This document shows, piece after piece, positions 17,037-25,513 of a DNA stretch of 64,000 nucleotides (position 1 is its first letter; each line of letters opens with the position of its first letter). This stretch comes from JAJFUG01 sp964473155 (lineage in GTDB: Bacteria > Gemmatimonadota > Glassbacteria > GWA2-58-10): contig CAYYNT010000003.1 of assembly GCA_964473155.1 (NCBI GenBank), positions 86,577-150,576 on the forward strand. The letters run 5' to 3'. The translations under genes were made by a program, and so were the position numbers. The notes below the pieces were generated by a model, which was not told the DNA's origin, searched no databases, and saw only the letters and a list, made by a program, of their open reading frames with translations.

Positions 17037-19394
17037 TCACCAGCGGCGGCCGAAACGCGCACTCAACAACGCAAGCACGGCCAGCGCGACCGCTGCAACC
17101 AGGCTGACAATAACGCCGAGCCTGAAAGAATCAGAAACATAGGCGAAATGCACAATATGGTTTCCTGCTTCAAGAGCTACACCGCGCAGAGCATAATCGG
17201 TCCGGAGAACGGCTACCGGCGTTCCATCCACCCAGGCTTTCCAGGCCGGGTACTCCCACTCGCTCAGGACCAGTATGCCAGCCGCGGGGCTCTTTGTCTC
17301 CACCGTTATTTCATTCTGTGCATAACTTTTAATCACAGCTTCAGATTCAATATGCTCCTGCGTGGAGGGGGTGTCAATGCCGGGTTCTGTCTCCAGAACG
17401 GCCTCGCTGCGGTGGTCGAATGACGGGTCGTTCAGGGTGGCGAGAATTGAAGCGTCATCCTTGAGCACTCTCCATCTGTGAAGCAGGAACGCCCGCGGAA
17501 GGTAGGCGCCGTGGGCGGCAAGCCCCACGCTGCGGGATTCATAATTGATTGCGATTTTATACTTCACATTAAGAAGGTCGAACTGGCGATCAACCTGCAC
17601 CTCGCCAAGACGGCGCTTGAGTTGCAAGGGATTGTATCCCTCGAGCAGAAACAGACGGGCGATGCTGCCCTGGTTCCGCGGCAGCACCATCACACCAGGG
17701 TTTTCGAGGCTGCGCGCGTTCACCCGGAACAATTCTCTATCCAGGTCTTTTTTCAGTTCTTTGACCATGGGAGTGTCGGCATAGTAGACCGCCGGATCTG
17801 TATCACCGGCCAGGAACGGCCGCCCGAACGAGGCCAACTCCACGAACGTGCACAATACTATCGACCCGGCCCAGGCAAAGGTAAATCTTCCGGATCGTCC
17901 GGCCGGCCACAGAATCAACGCCGCAAGGGCAGTCCACATTATCGATTCAAGCACTGCACCCGAGGCCATGGCTTTGACCTCCGGACGCAACAGCGCTCCA
18001 TCGCAAAGCCCGTTCAACGCACCGGCTTTCAACAGCACGAACAGAACCAGGAGAACTCCTCCGGAACCCGCGGCCAAGAACATAGGACCGTGTATGGCCC
18101 TCCCCTCCCCGGATTTCGTTTTTCTTAAAAGCGCCTCGCAGCCATACGCGGCAAGCATGGCTAGGGCGAAGGAAACCAGAGCTGCAAACCGTCCCGGTAT
18201 GCGGAACCGTCCGAAACCAGGCGCGAACTCGAAAAACAGACGGTACAGTCCGCCGTACTTGCCCAGGGCCAGCAGAAGGCTCGATGCAGCCAGCACGGCA
18301 TGGAACCGCACGCTCCTGTCCCGTCGAATGCCGCTCAACGCCCAAAGCGCAAGCGTGAGGGGCAAAACTCCAACAAACAGGCATGTCTCCCAGAATGCGC
18401 TGTAACCACCGGCCCAGTAAGTATTTGCTGTCGGGAGCTGACGGCCGAAAAATCCCGGACTGAGGAGCTTGACAAGGAAAAGAGGATGCAGCGAATGCTC
18501 CGCCGAGGCCTCCCAGGTCATACTGCTGCGCGGGGTATAACGGGCCAGTTCGGCTGCGGGCAACCAGTTGAACGCGTTGAGCCCCACCCCGAACGCCGCC
18601 ACGGCCACGAGCACAGCCAGTCGTTTAATCGTGCCTGACAAGCTCCAGCCGTTCTCCCGGTGCACCTCCAGCTCGTGACAAAGCCACTGGAGTCCCAGTA
18701 CATAGCAGATATAAAGCGTGTACTGCGGATACCCCCCCATTGTGCTTACACCCAGCGCCAAAGCGCAAAGCACGGCCCAGCGGTGACGGCCCGTGTCAAG
18801 AGCGCGCTGGAACATTTCCAGGATCAGCGGCAACCAGACAAACACGTTGATGAAATTAAGGTGTATCGCATGGGTGACCAGAAAACCGCTGAAAGCGAAA
18901 ATCACTGCGCCCAGAAGGCTGGATTCTGCGGATAGCTTGAGATATCGGAGGTAGCGGAAACTGAACCAGGCCGCCAGGAAAAAATGGAACACGAGGAAGA
19001 ACTGCACGACCCGCGGGCTGAGACTGTCCGGCCCGGCGAACAGGGTCTGCAAAAGGTTGAATGGATAGAGCACCGCGGTCTGAATGTCGGCGAAAAAGGG
19101 CATTCCCCCGAAAACATAGGGATTCCAGAACGGAAACTCTCCCCTGATTATCGAGGTGGCGGCGAAGAAACGCACCGGGTATGTGAACTGTATGAAATCC
19201 TCCCAGAGCCAGGCGCGTCCAGATTTCAGGGGAGTGAGATATTGCCAGAAAAACACCGCCGCCAGCCCGGCAAGAATCACTAACGGATAGCTCCGCTCAA
19301 GATTGAACGCGCGGCGCCCTGCAGTGCTGTCTGACTGTCCCCGTCTCGGGCTATCTTGATTGGCTCGCTGCCTGTCAGTCTTTCTGGAGGTCAT
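17037..19394 (-). CDS. YfhO-family multi-spanning membrane protein
   Basis: 785 aa with about 12 hydrophobic helices and C-terminal soluble domain. Family text: LWEDFIQFTYPVRFFAA, then GEFPFWNPYVFGGMPFF and the DIQTAVLYPFNLLQ segment that follows. YfhO proteins resemble GT-C glycosyltransferases and in Firmicutes glycosylate lipoteichoic acid; in other phyla the acceptor is unknown. The start ATG 19394 overlaps the stop of the GT2 gene by 4 bp (ATGA), so the lipid-linked sugar made by the GT2 enzyme may be this protein's donor. That link is inference. Confidence 0.82.
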   Translation of the reverse strand: MTSRKTDRQRANQDSPRRGQSDSTAGRRAFNLERSYPLVILAGLAAVFFWQYLTPLKSGRAWLWEDFIQFTYPVRFFAATSIIRGEFPFWNPYVFGGMPFFADIQTAVLYPFNLLQTLFAGPDSLSPRVVQFFLVFHFFLAAWFSFRYLRYLKLSAESSLLGAVIFAFSGFLVTHAIHLNFINVFVWLPLILEMFQRALDTGRHRWAVLCALALGVSTMGGYPQYTLYICYVLGLQWLCHELEVHRENGWSLSGTIKRLAVLVAVAAFGVGLNAFNWLPAAELARYTPRSSMTWEASAEHSLHPLFLVKLLSPGFFGRQLPTANTYWAGGYSAFWETCLFVGVLPLTLALWALSGIRRDRSVRFHAVLAASSLLLALGKYGGLYRLFFEFAPGFGRFRIPGRFAALVSFALAMLAAYGCEALLRKTKSGEGRAIHGPMFLAAGSGGVLLVLFVLLKAGALNGLCDGALLRPEVKAMASGAVLESIMWTALAALILWPAGRSGRFTFAWAGSIVLCTFVELASFGRPFLAGDTDPAVYYADTPMVKELKKDLDRELFRVNARSLENPGVMVLPRNQGSIARLFLLEGYNPLQLKRRLGEVQVDRQFDLLNVKYKIAINYESRSVGLAAHGAYLPRAFLLHRWRVLKDDASILATLNDPSFDHRSEAVLETEPGIDTPSTQEHIESEAVIKSYAQNEITVETKSPAAGILVLSEWEYPAWKAWVDGTPVAVLRTDYALRGVALEAGNHIVHFAYVSDSFRLGVIVSLVAAVALAVLALLSARFGRRW

Positions 19395-20161
19395 CGGCTG
19401 TACAATCCACGGCGGTCGTTCAACCAGATGGCAAAAAGCTCGGAAAAGCAGGTGAAAACATTTTTAAGCAGGCGAACCCGAGTGGCCTCGTCATTGGCCC
19501 ACTCCACCGGGACTTCCTGCACCGCGAATCCCTGCCGGTCGGCAATCACGATTATCTCTGTGTCGTAGCTCCAGCCGCTTATCCGCTGGCTGCCGAATAC
19601 GGGTCCGATGCTGCGCCGGCTGAAACATTTGAAACCGCAGGTGAAATCGCTGATTTTTAAACCGAAAATTGCATTGCTCAACCAGGTGAACACCTTGCCC
19701 ATATTTTCACGATATTTAGGCTGATGTTTGACAATCCTGGCTGAATCCACCTTGCGCGTACCGATTATCACATCCTTCCCGGCCTCTATCAGCGGCTGGA
19801 AACGTTCGAGCATCTCAATCGGCGTTGACAGATCGGCGTCCATGAAAACGGCGTACTGCCCGCGCGAGGCCAGCATACCGGTCTTTACAGCAAAGCCCTT
19901 ACCGGAGTTACGGCCATAGCCCTCCAGCCGAACGTTCACATCGGGGTTCTGGAACGACCCGGCCACCTGGCGGGTGCCGTCCCGGCTCCCGTCATCCACC
20001 ACCACTATCTCGCTGGAATAACTCTGGCCCCGCAAATATCGAATGACCGCCTCCAGCGTCCCGCCGATACGTTTTTCCTCATTATAGGCCGGGATCACCA
20101 CACTCAGAAAAACTGTCCCCTGCTCCAAGTCATTCTCCCCAGTCATCTCGATTCCGTTCAT
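19391..20161 (-). CDS. GT2 glycosyltransferase, dolichyl/polyprenyl-phosphate hexose synthase type
   Basis: 256 aa from ATG 20161 (a TTG at 20170 and an ATG at 20146 also fit). GT-A fold: SVVIPAYNEEKRI at the N-terminus, VVVDDGSRDGT, GKGFAVKTGML, the metal-binding FMDADLSTP, and DFTCGFKCFSRR. These match DPG/DPM synthase-like enzymes, which move a hexose from a nucleotide sugar to polyprenyl phosphate on the cytoplasmic face. The C-terminus lacks extra helices, so it is a soluble or peripheral type. Followed by the YfhO-like gene with ATGA overlap, which suggests donor and user are coupled. Confidence 0.88.
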   Translation of the reverse strand: MNGIEMTGENDLEQGTVFLSVVIPAYNEEKRIGGTLEAVIRYLRGQSYSSEIVVVDDGSRDGTRQVAGSFQNPDVNVRLEGYGRNSGKGFAVKTGMLASRGQYAVFMDADLSTPIEMLERFQPLIEAGKDVIIGTRKVDSARIVKHQPKYRENMGKVFTWLSNAIFGLKISDFTCGFKCFSRRSIGPVFGSQRISGWSYDTEIIVIADRQGFAVQEVPVEWANDEATRVRLLKNVFTCFSELFAIWLNDRRGLYSR

Positions 20162-20195
20162 GCGAAACAATCCCGGCGCTCTCAGAGCGGCCAGT

Positions 20196-20936
20196 CTAAT
20201 CCGGACGGGTGCAAAGACAGATCAGCGACTTGCCGAACGGGAAGCCGGGCCGCGGCAGAAAATGTCTCTCAAAACTGAAGATGCGGTGAAAAATCCAGTT
20301 CAAGGGCCTGTTGAAATCCGGATAACAGTTCTTTTCTTTCAACGGAGCGCGAAAACGGTCAAGAACTATGTCGATCAGCGCCAGAGGAAACAGTATGGAA
20401 TTGAAATGCGTGATGAAATCCAGGCGGAACCCGGCCCCCTGAAGCAGTTTACTCAGCGAGCGAGTCGTATAGCGTCGGTAATGCCCGAATACTACATCCC
20501 GGCTGGTCCATTGCCAGCGGTCGGCAGGAACCGAGAGCAGCAGTTTTCCGTGTCCTGGTTTGAGCATGCGCAGGAGTTCTTTCGCCACCTGTCTGTCATC
20601 CTCGATATGTTCCGCCACATCCAGGCAGAGGAGAGCATCGAAACCACTATCACGGAAGGGCAGCCGAAGACTGTCTCCACGGACCAGTTGTTTCAGTCCC
20701 CTGTTTCTCGTGAACTGGAGGGCTTCAAGGGAAAAATCGAAGCTCACGGCCTCGACGCCCAGGGATTCTGCCAGACGGCTTGTGGCTCCGGGGCCACAAC
20801 CGACATTCAGCAGCCGGCCGCCTTCATGCAGAAACCCGCGCAACAGTCGCTCCAGGATCACCAGACGGCCGCTGTAAAGCCAGTAACTGTCCTCGCGGCT
20901 GTCAAACTCCTGCATGATCTGTTCATTGTCTTTCAT
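20196..20936 (-). CDS. Class I SAM-dependent methyltransferase
   Basis: 246 aa. Motif I is LLNVGCGPGATSRLAE (about 42-57), followed by the acidic SFDFSLEAL and motif IV LLCLDVAEHIEDD. This is the Methyltransf_11/UbiE-like group. The C-terminal 100 residues carry aromatic-rich text (FGHYRRYTTRSLSKLL), common in methyltransferases next to polyprenyl-phosphate glycosyltransferases. Substrate unknown; operon context suggests a lipid-linked glycan. The ATG overlaps the upstream stop by 4 bp. Confidence 0.85.
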   Translation of the reverse strand: MKDNEQIMQEFDSREDSYWLYSGRLVILERLLRGFLHEGGRLLNVGCGPGATSRLAESLGVEAVSFDFSLEALQFTRNRGLKQLVRGDSLRLPFRDSGFDALLCLDVAEHIEDDRQVAKELLRMLKPGHGKLLLSVPADRWQWTSRDVVFGHYRRYTTRSLSKLLQGAGFRLDFITHFNSILFPLALIDIVLDRFRAPLKEKNCYPDFNRPLNWIFHRIFSFERHFLPRPGFPFGKSLICLCTRPD

Positions 20937-22456
20937 CGGGCATCCCCGGCGCCTGGATCAGCCTTCCGTATCCCCGAGGAATCAGGAACGGTCGCGCCGC
21001 TGTCCGCGGCCGGGGGAACCTGCGCCGGGACTATCTCTCCCCTGCGGATCTCAAGAATGTATGTCTTACGCTCCACCCGGCCATCCGCGGCCACAGAGTA
21101 TTGACCGTAAGCCCCGCGCATACCGGATACGCTTGTCAGCGCTTTTGCCAGACCTTTGCGGCTGACCGGGAAAGCTCCGGCTGCTTCAAGGATCATCTCG
21201 GCGGAATCGTAGCCGAGAGCTGAAAACCTGTTCACCGGACGGTTGTATTTCTGTTCGTATTCAGATTTGAAACTCTCCCAGGACAGTTCCCTGGCGCCCT
21301 CGTAGAAAGGAGAGGCGATAATAACACCCTCCACATACTCCCCGCCCATGCGCAGGACACGCTCGCTGCGCCACGCCTCTGTCCCTATGATACGCGATTG
21401 CTCCAGACCGTAATAATGGATCTGCGAGGCGATCTGTGTTATATCGTTTAAATCCGCCGGGATGAAAATCGCATCCGGAAGGTAACGCTGAAGAAAAGTC
21501 ATCTGGCTGTCAAATTTATTATTATCTCCGCTGTAACGAAGATTCGCCACTACTGAACCGCCGCTTTTATGTACTGCATCTCTGAAACCCGCGGCCAGCA
21601 TCGCGCCCCTTTCAGTCTCAGGGGCAAGAATGGCGAAAATCTGCAATCCCAGGTCCCGCACGGCGAAAGAAGTCAGACGGAGCAACTCGGCTGGATCGGC
21701 GCGATTTATGGCATGCACCAGCGGACCCAGGCCGATAAGCGACGGGGAATCGGCGGTCGGGCAAACCAGCGGCAGCCCGAGGCTCGATGCCGCCATTGCC
21801 AGGGACAGAGTCGCCTCATCCTGGTGCGATCCGATCAAGGCGGCCACAAGGCTGTCCTTTGCCAGTTCACGCCCGGCCGTGGCGGCGATCACCGGGTCGG
21901 ACTGGTCATCCCGAAACAGCAGCTCGATCCGGCTTCCCTCCCCGTGTCCAGAGTTGTAACGGTCAACCGCTATCTGGATGCCTTCCTGAATCGCCTTGCC
22001 GAAATCGGCGTAACGGCCGCTGAGCGGAAGTATCACTCCAATCTTTCTGCAACTGCCCGGGATATTATCATCAACGGCAATATCCGTTCGGGATTCCGTA
22101 TGTCCCAGAACAGCAAGAAGCTCGGCTGTCTGAGCCTGAGGTATTCTGGTTCTGAGTGCGACATAAAGTGAATCCGCCGCCTCCCGGCGGCCGAGAGCAA
22201 GACGGGCCCGCATTCCGTAGTACAGTCCGAGGAAAGCCATCTGGCTGTCCGCGGGTGACAGTCCGGCAATGAGCCGGTCGAAGCTGTAAATCGACTGTTC
22301 AAACCTTCCTCCGCCGAACTGCTCCAGTCCGTTCGTGAAGTCGGCATAGACAGCTTGCTGCCTGCGGTCCGGCTTGTCCGGGCCAGCCAGAACAAAACAC
22401 GGCAGGAGGATTGAGATTAAAGCCGTAGCAATAATTAGTGACGGCGCTGATTTCAT
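20933..22456 (-). CDS. Periplasmic binding protein, type 1 fold (LpoA/ABC substrate-binding-like)
   Basis: 507 aa, signal peptide about 1-24 (SLIIATALISILLPCFVLAG). Residues about 35-130 are helical and TPR-like. From about 135 comes a leucine-binding-protein-type fold: KIGVILPLSGRYADFGKAIQ, RIELLFRDDQSDPVIAA, ALIGSHQDEATLSLA and RIIGTEAWRSE. TPR plus Peripla_BP is the build of the PBP-activator LpoA, but ABC-transporter binding proteins also match. No permease genes follow, which favours a sensing or envelope role. First gene of the operon with a methyltransferase, GT2, YfhO-like and rhomboid proteins. Confidence 0.75.
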   Translation of the reverse strand: MKSAPSLIIATALISILLPCFVLAGPDKPDRRQQAVYADFTNGLEQFGGGRFEQSIYSFDRLIAGLSPADSQMAFLGLYYGMRARLALGRREAADSLYVALRTRIPQAQTAELLAVLGHTESRTDIAVDDNIPGSCRKIGVILPLSGRYADFGKAIQEGIQIAVDRYNSGHGEGSRIELLFRDDQSDPVIAATAGRELAKDSLVAALIGSHQDEATLSLAMAASSLGLPLVCPTADSPSLIGLGPLVHAINRADPAELLRLTSFAVRDLGLQIFAILAPETERGAMLAAGFRDAVHKSGGSVVANLRYSGDNNKFDSQMTFLQRYLPDAIFIPADLNDITQIASQIHYYGLEQSRIIGTEAWRSERVLRMGGEYVEGVIIASPFYEGARELSWESFKSEYEQKYNRPVNRFSALGYDSAEMILEAAGAFPVSRKGLAKALTSVSGMRGAYGQYSVAADGRVERKTYILEIRRGEIVPAQVPPAADSGATVPDSSGIRKADPGAGDAR

Positions 22457-22511
22457 GTGCTCCGAACCTTCCGGTACGCAGGAAACAGTGATAATGAATG
22501 ATTGAAAACTA

Positions 22512-22540
22512 AAAATATTCTGAAACAGACACTATTTCAA
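22512..22540 (-). promoter_or_regulatory. Candidate promoter of the envelope operon
   Basis: Minus strand -35 TTGAAA (22535-22540), 17-nt spacer, -10 TATTTT (22512-22517), about 56 nt upstream of the binding-protein start and just beyond the rpsA terminator. Confidence 0.5.
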
Positions 22541-22555
22541 CTCTAAACTTATCGA

Positions 22556-22590
22556 TTCAAAAAGAATGGGCGCACCGGAAGCGCGCCCAT
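22556..22590 (-). terminator. Rho-independent terminator of rpsA
   Basis: Minus strand 8-bp stem ATGGGCGC/GCGCCCAT (22583-22590 and 22566-22573) followed by TCTTTTTG. Confidence 0.8.
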
Positions 22591-22659
22591 CACAGCAAAC
22601 GAGTGGAACAAACTTAATCTGACGCTGAATCGACCGTAATCGCCTGACGTTCACTCCGC

Positions 22660-24648
22660 TTATTCGGCCGCTTCAGTCCCTTTCTCATCCTTAACCTGTT
22701 CCTCAACCTCAACTGCACCCTCATTCTCCTCAGCCGCCTTCTTCCTCTTCTTCGGCTCGCTCTTCTTTTCCTCTGCCGGAGCCTCAACTTCAGCCTGACC
22801 CTCTTCAACCACTGCCACTTCAGGCTCATCATCCTGTGTCTTAAGCTGTTCCTTGGCGTAACGCTTGGCCTCCGCCATGTCACGCACCGCCAGGACAATG
22901 CGGTGGTTCTGCGGGTCGTTCTCGATGATCTTGAGTTTCAGTTCATCCTCGATCTTGTAAACATCAGCCGGGTTGCTGACCGTACCCTTGAGACCGAGCT
23001 GAGAGATGGGAACGAACCCCTCGATGTCATCGCCGAGATCGACAACGACACCCTTTTCCAGCAGACGCACGATAGGCGAATCAACCTCGGTGCCGACCGG
23101 ATACTTCTCTCCGATCTGCTCCCACGGATTATCGGCAAGCTGCTTCATGCCCAGGCTGATACGCTTGTTGTCGATATCCATGTTGAGCACCACCACCTTG
23201 ACCTTGTCGCCCTTCTTGACAATCTCGCTGGGGTGATGGATACGCTTGGTCCAGGACATATCGGAGATGTGCACCAGCCCGTCGATACCCTCCTCGATCT
23301 CGACAAAAGCTCCGTAGGAGGTAAGGTTGCGCACACGGCCCTCGATGACTGTGCCGACCGGGTATTTCTGGTTGAGAGTCTGCCACGGATCGGCCTCGGT
23401 CTGCTTGATGCCGAGCGATATCTTCTCTTCCTCCGGGTTGATCGAGAGGACGACAGCCTCGACGATGTCCCCGATGGCCACGACTTTGCTGGGGTGGCGG
23501 ATATGACGGGTCCAGCTCATCTCGGAGATGTGCACCAGGCCCTCGATACCCTTCTCCAACTCCACGAAAGCGCCGTAATTGGTGATCGAGACAACCTTGC
23601 CCTTCACTCTGGAGCCGACCGGATACTTGGCCGCGGCGTTCTCCCAAGGATAAGGAGTAAGCTGCTTGTGGCCAAGGCTGATACGGCCGTTCTCGAAATC
23701 GAGGTCCAGTATCTTGACATTGATCTTGTCGCCCAGGGCCACCATCTCGCTCGGGTGCGCCACACGGCCCCAGGACATATCCGTGATATGCAGGAGCCCA
23801 TCCACGCCGCCCAGATCGATGAACGCGCCGAAATCCGTGATATTCTTGACCACGCCCTCGCGGGTCTGACCGACTTCCAGTTCCTGAAGCAGTTTCTCTT
23901 TCTTTTCCTCGCGCTCGCTTTCGAGGATCACGCGACGGCTGATCACGATGTTGCGGCGGCGCTTGTTAATCTTGATGATCTTGAACTTGAAGGTCTGTCC
24001 CATCAGCTCGTCAAGGTTCGGAATACGGCGCAGGGCGATCTGGCTGCCGGGCAGGAACGCATCCACTCCCAGCAGGTCGACCACCACGCCGCCCTTGATC
24101 CGGCGGACCAAGGTGCCCTCGACCAGCTCGTCATTCTCGTGCGCAGTGCGTATATGGTCCCAGACACGAATGAAATCGGCCTTCTTCTTGGACAGGACGA
24201 TGATGCCATCCTCATCCTCGAGGCTCTCCAGGAACACCTCGACCTCATCGCCTACATGAACTTCATCCAGAGTTTTGAACTCATCGAGGGAGATCGTCCC
24301 CTCGCTCTTGAAGCCTATATCCAGGACCGCCTGAGTCTCGGTGATACGCAACACACGGCCCTTGATCACCTGGCCTTCCTCGATGCTGGACATCGTGGAC
24401 TCGTACATCCCCATCATGCGATTGTACTCGTCCTTGCTGTACTCGATGCCCTCATCCAGCATCTGCCAGTACTCTTCGTCCTCCTCAACCGGCTTCTTGG
24501 CAGCGGATGAAGCCTTCACTTCAGCTTCTTTCACATCCTCGGCAACGGCTTCGGCAGCCGCCTCGACCGGCATTTCCGCACTTGTCACTTCAGCCTCGGA
24601 CTGGACATCCGCCTGAGGGTTATCGGGGTTTTTTCCCAACTCCGCCAT
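22660..24648 (-). CDS. rpsA: 30S ribosomal protein S1
   Basis: 662 aa, ATG 24648 with AAGGAG 11 nt upstream. Six S1 (OB-fold) repeats span about 90-585; the later ones show the typical VEGRVRNLTSYGAFVEIEEG and GLVHISDMSW text. An acidic low-complexity N-terminal extension (about 80 aa, Glu/Ala rich) and a charged C-terminal tail (about 70 aa, EEKKSEPKKRKKA) make it longer than the 557-aa E. coli protein. It binds mRNA and aids initiation on structured or weak-SD messages. The plsC gene lies 127 bp upstream on the same strand, a common arrangement. Confidence 0.95.
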   Translation of the reverse strand: MAELGKNPDNPQADVQSEAEVTSAEMPVEAAAEAVAEDVKEAEVKASSAAKKPVEEDEEYWQMLDEGIEYSKDEYNRMMGMYESTMSSIEEGQVIKGRVLRITETQAVLDIGFKSEGTISLDEFKTLDEVHVGDEVEVFLESLEDEDGIIVLSKKKADFIRVWDHIRTAHENDELVEGTLVRRIKGGVVVDLLGVDAFLPGSQIALRRIPNLDELMGQTFKFKIIKINKRRRNIVISRRVILESEREEKKEKLLQELEVGQTREGVVKNITDFGAFIDLGGVDGLLHITDMSWGRVAHPSEMVALGDKINVKILDLDFENGRISLGHKQLTPYPWENAAAKYPVGSRVKGKVVSITNYGAFVELEKGIEGLVHISEMSWTRHIRHPSKVVAIGDIVEAVVLSINPEEEKISLGIKQTEADPWQTLNQKYPVGTVIEGRVRNLTSYGAFVEIEEGIDGLVHISDMSWTKRIHHPSEIVKKGDKVKVVVLNMDIDNKRISLGMKQLADNPWEQIGEKYPVGTEVDSPIVRLLEKGVVVDLGDDIEGFVPISQLGLKGTVSNPADVYKIEDELKLKIIENDPQNHRIVLAVRDMAEAKRYAKEQLKTQDDEPEVAVVEEGQAEVEAPAEEKKSEPKKRKKAAEENEGAVEVEEQVKDEKGTEAAE

Positions 24649-24659
24649 ATGAAGGGTAT

Positions 24660-24700
24660 CTCCTTAAAAAGAATAAAAAGCCCCTTGTCTTCAGGGGGTT
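24660..24700 (-). promoter_or_regulatory. Terminator-like hairpin in the rpsA leader
   Basis: Minus strand CCCCT/AGGGG hairpin (24693-24697 and 24681-24685) followed by CTTTTTATTCTTTTT, directly before the AAGGAG of rpsA. It could attenuate rpsA transcription, end the plsC transcript, or act in S1 autoregulation. Confidence 0.4.
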
Positions 24701-24775
24701 AAGGGTTAGTAAATACAGCCAAAGTATAAAGTTAAAGAACTTTTGTTCTAAAGTCAATAATAATCGGTCAGGCAT

Positions 24776-25441
24776 TCATTGCTTGCCGGACTTTTCGTTA
24801 TCCAAGCAGTTTTTCTGGAGTTCAGCAATGCGCTGCATCACCATTTCAGCAATGGCGATCTGCCCTTTGGGATTGTGCTCAAAAGATTCATATTCAGCAG
24901 GCGGGATCGGGCGTCCATACAGCACCCGCATCGGACGGCGGCGCAGGAAAGCCTCCTTGAGGCGGGCGGTGCCGCGCAGGAAAGCCGGCACTATCGTCGC
25001 TCCGGTCTCCTGAGCCAGCATCCCCACGCCGAATTTGGGTTGCCTCAGGCTGTCCTCCGGTCCGCGGGTGCCCTCCGGGAAAAGGATCACCACGCCCTCC
25101 CGGGCCAGGATGTCCTTGAGCGATGCAATGGCAGTCCAGTCCATCACTCCCCGGCGGATGGGGACGGTGTTGTAGAAACGGATCAGTCCACCGAAGAAAA
25201 AATTCCGGAACAGCTCACGCTTTCCAAGGAAAAATATCTCCCGCGGCACTGAGCAGCCCACGGCGGGTGGATCGAAATAGCTGACATGGTTCGAGGCGAT
25301 TATAACCGGTCCATCCGCCGGAAACTTCTCCTGATGAATGAACCGCGCTCCAAAAAACAGCCGGAGAAAAAATCGCACCAGCATCTGAGAGAACCTGTAA
25401 ACATTACGGTATTTAATTTTGCCTGGCTTTTCATGGCTCAT
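24776..25441 (-). CDS. plsC: 1-acyl-sn-glycerol-3-phosphate acyltransferase
   Basis: 221 aa from ATG 25441 (AGGA 9 nt upstream); ATG 25462 is an alternative without a binding site. Catalytic NHVSYFDPP (the HX4D motif), RRGVMDW substrate-binding text and VILFPEGTRGPEDS are all present. The enzyme adds the second acyl chain to lysophosphatidate at the inner membrane, making phosphatidate. Upstream of rpsA in the same direction. Confidence 0.9.
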   Translation of the reverse strand: MSHEKPGKIKYRNVYRFSQMLVRFFLRLFFGARFIHQEKFPADGPVIIASNHVSYFDPPAVGCSVPREIFFLGKRELFRNFFFGGLIRFYNTVPIRRGVMDWTAIASLKDILAREGVVILFPEGTRGPEDSLRQPKFGVGMLAQETGATIVPAFLRGTARLKEAFLRRRPMRVLYGRPIPPAEYESFEHNPKGQIAIAEMVMQRIAELQKNCLDNEKSGKQ

Positions 25442-25513
25442 GACTGTACATTCCTGTGTCATCTTTTGAGTTTGAAATCCATTTCCCCTGCGGCGGGGTC
25501 AATTTAGTCCGAA

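Noticed and set aside
22903..24510. 535-aa open frame antisense to rpsA
   Set aside because: Shadow of the biased codons of rpsA; no family text, no ribosome-binding site, and rpsA is certain.
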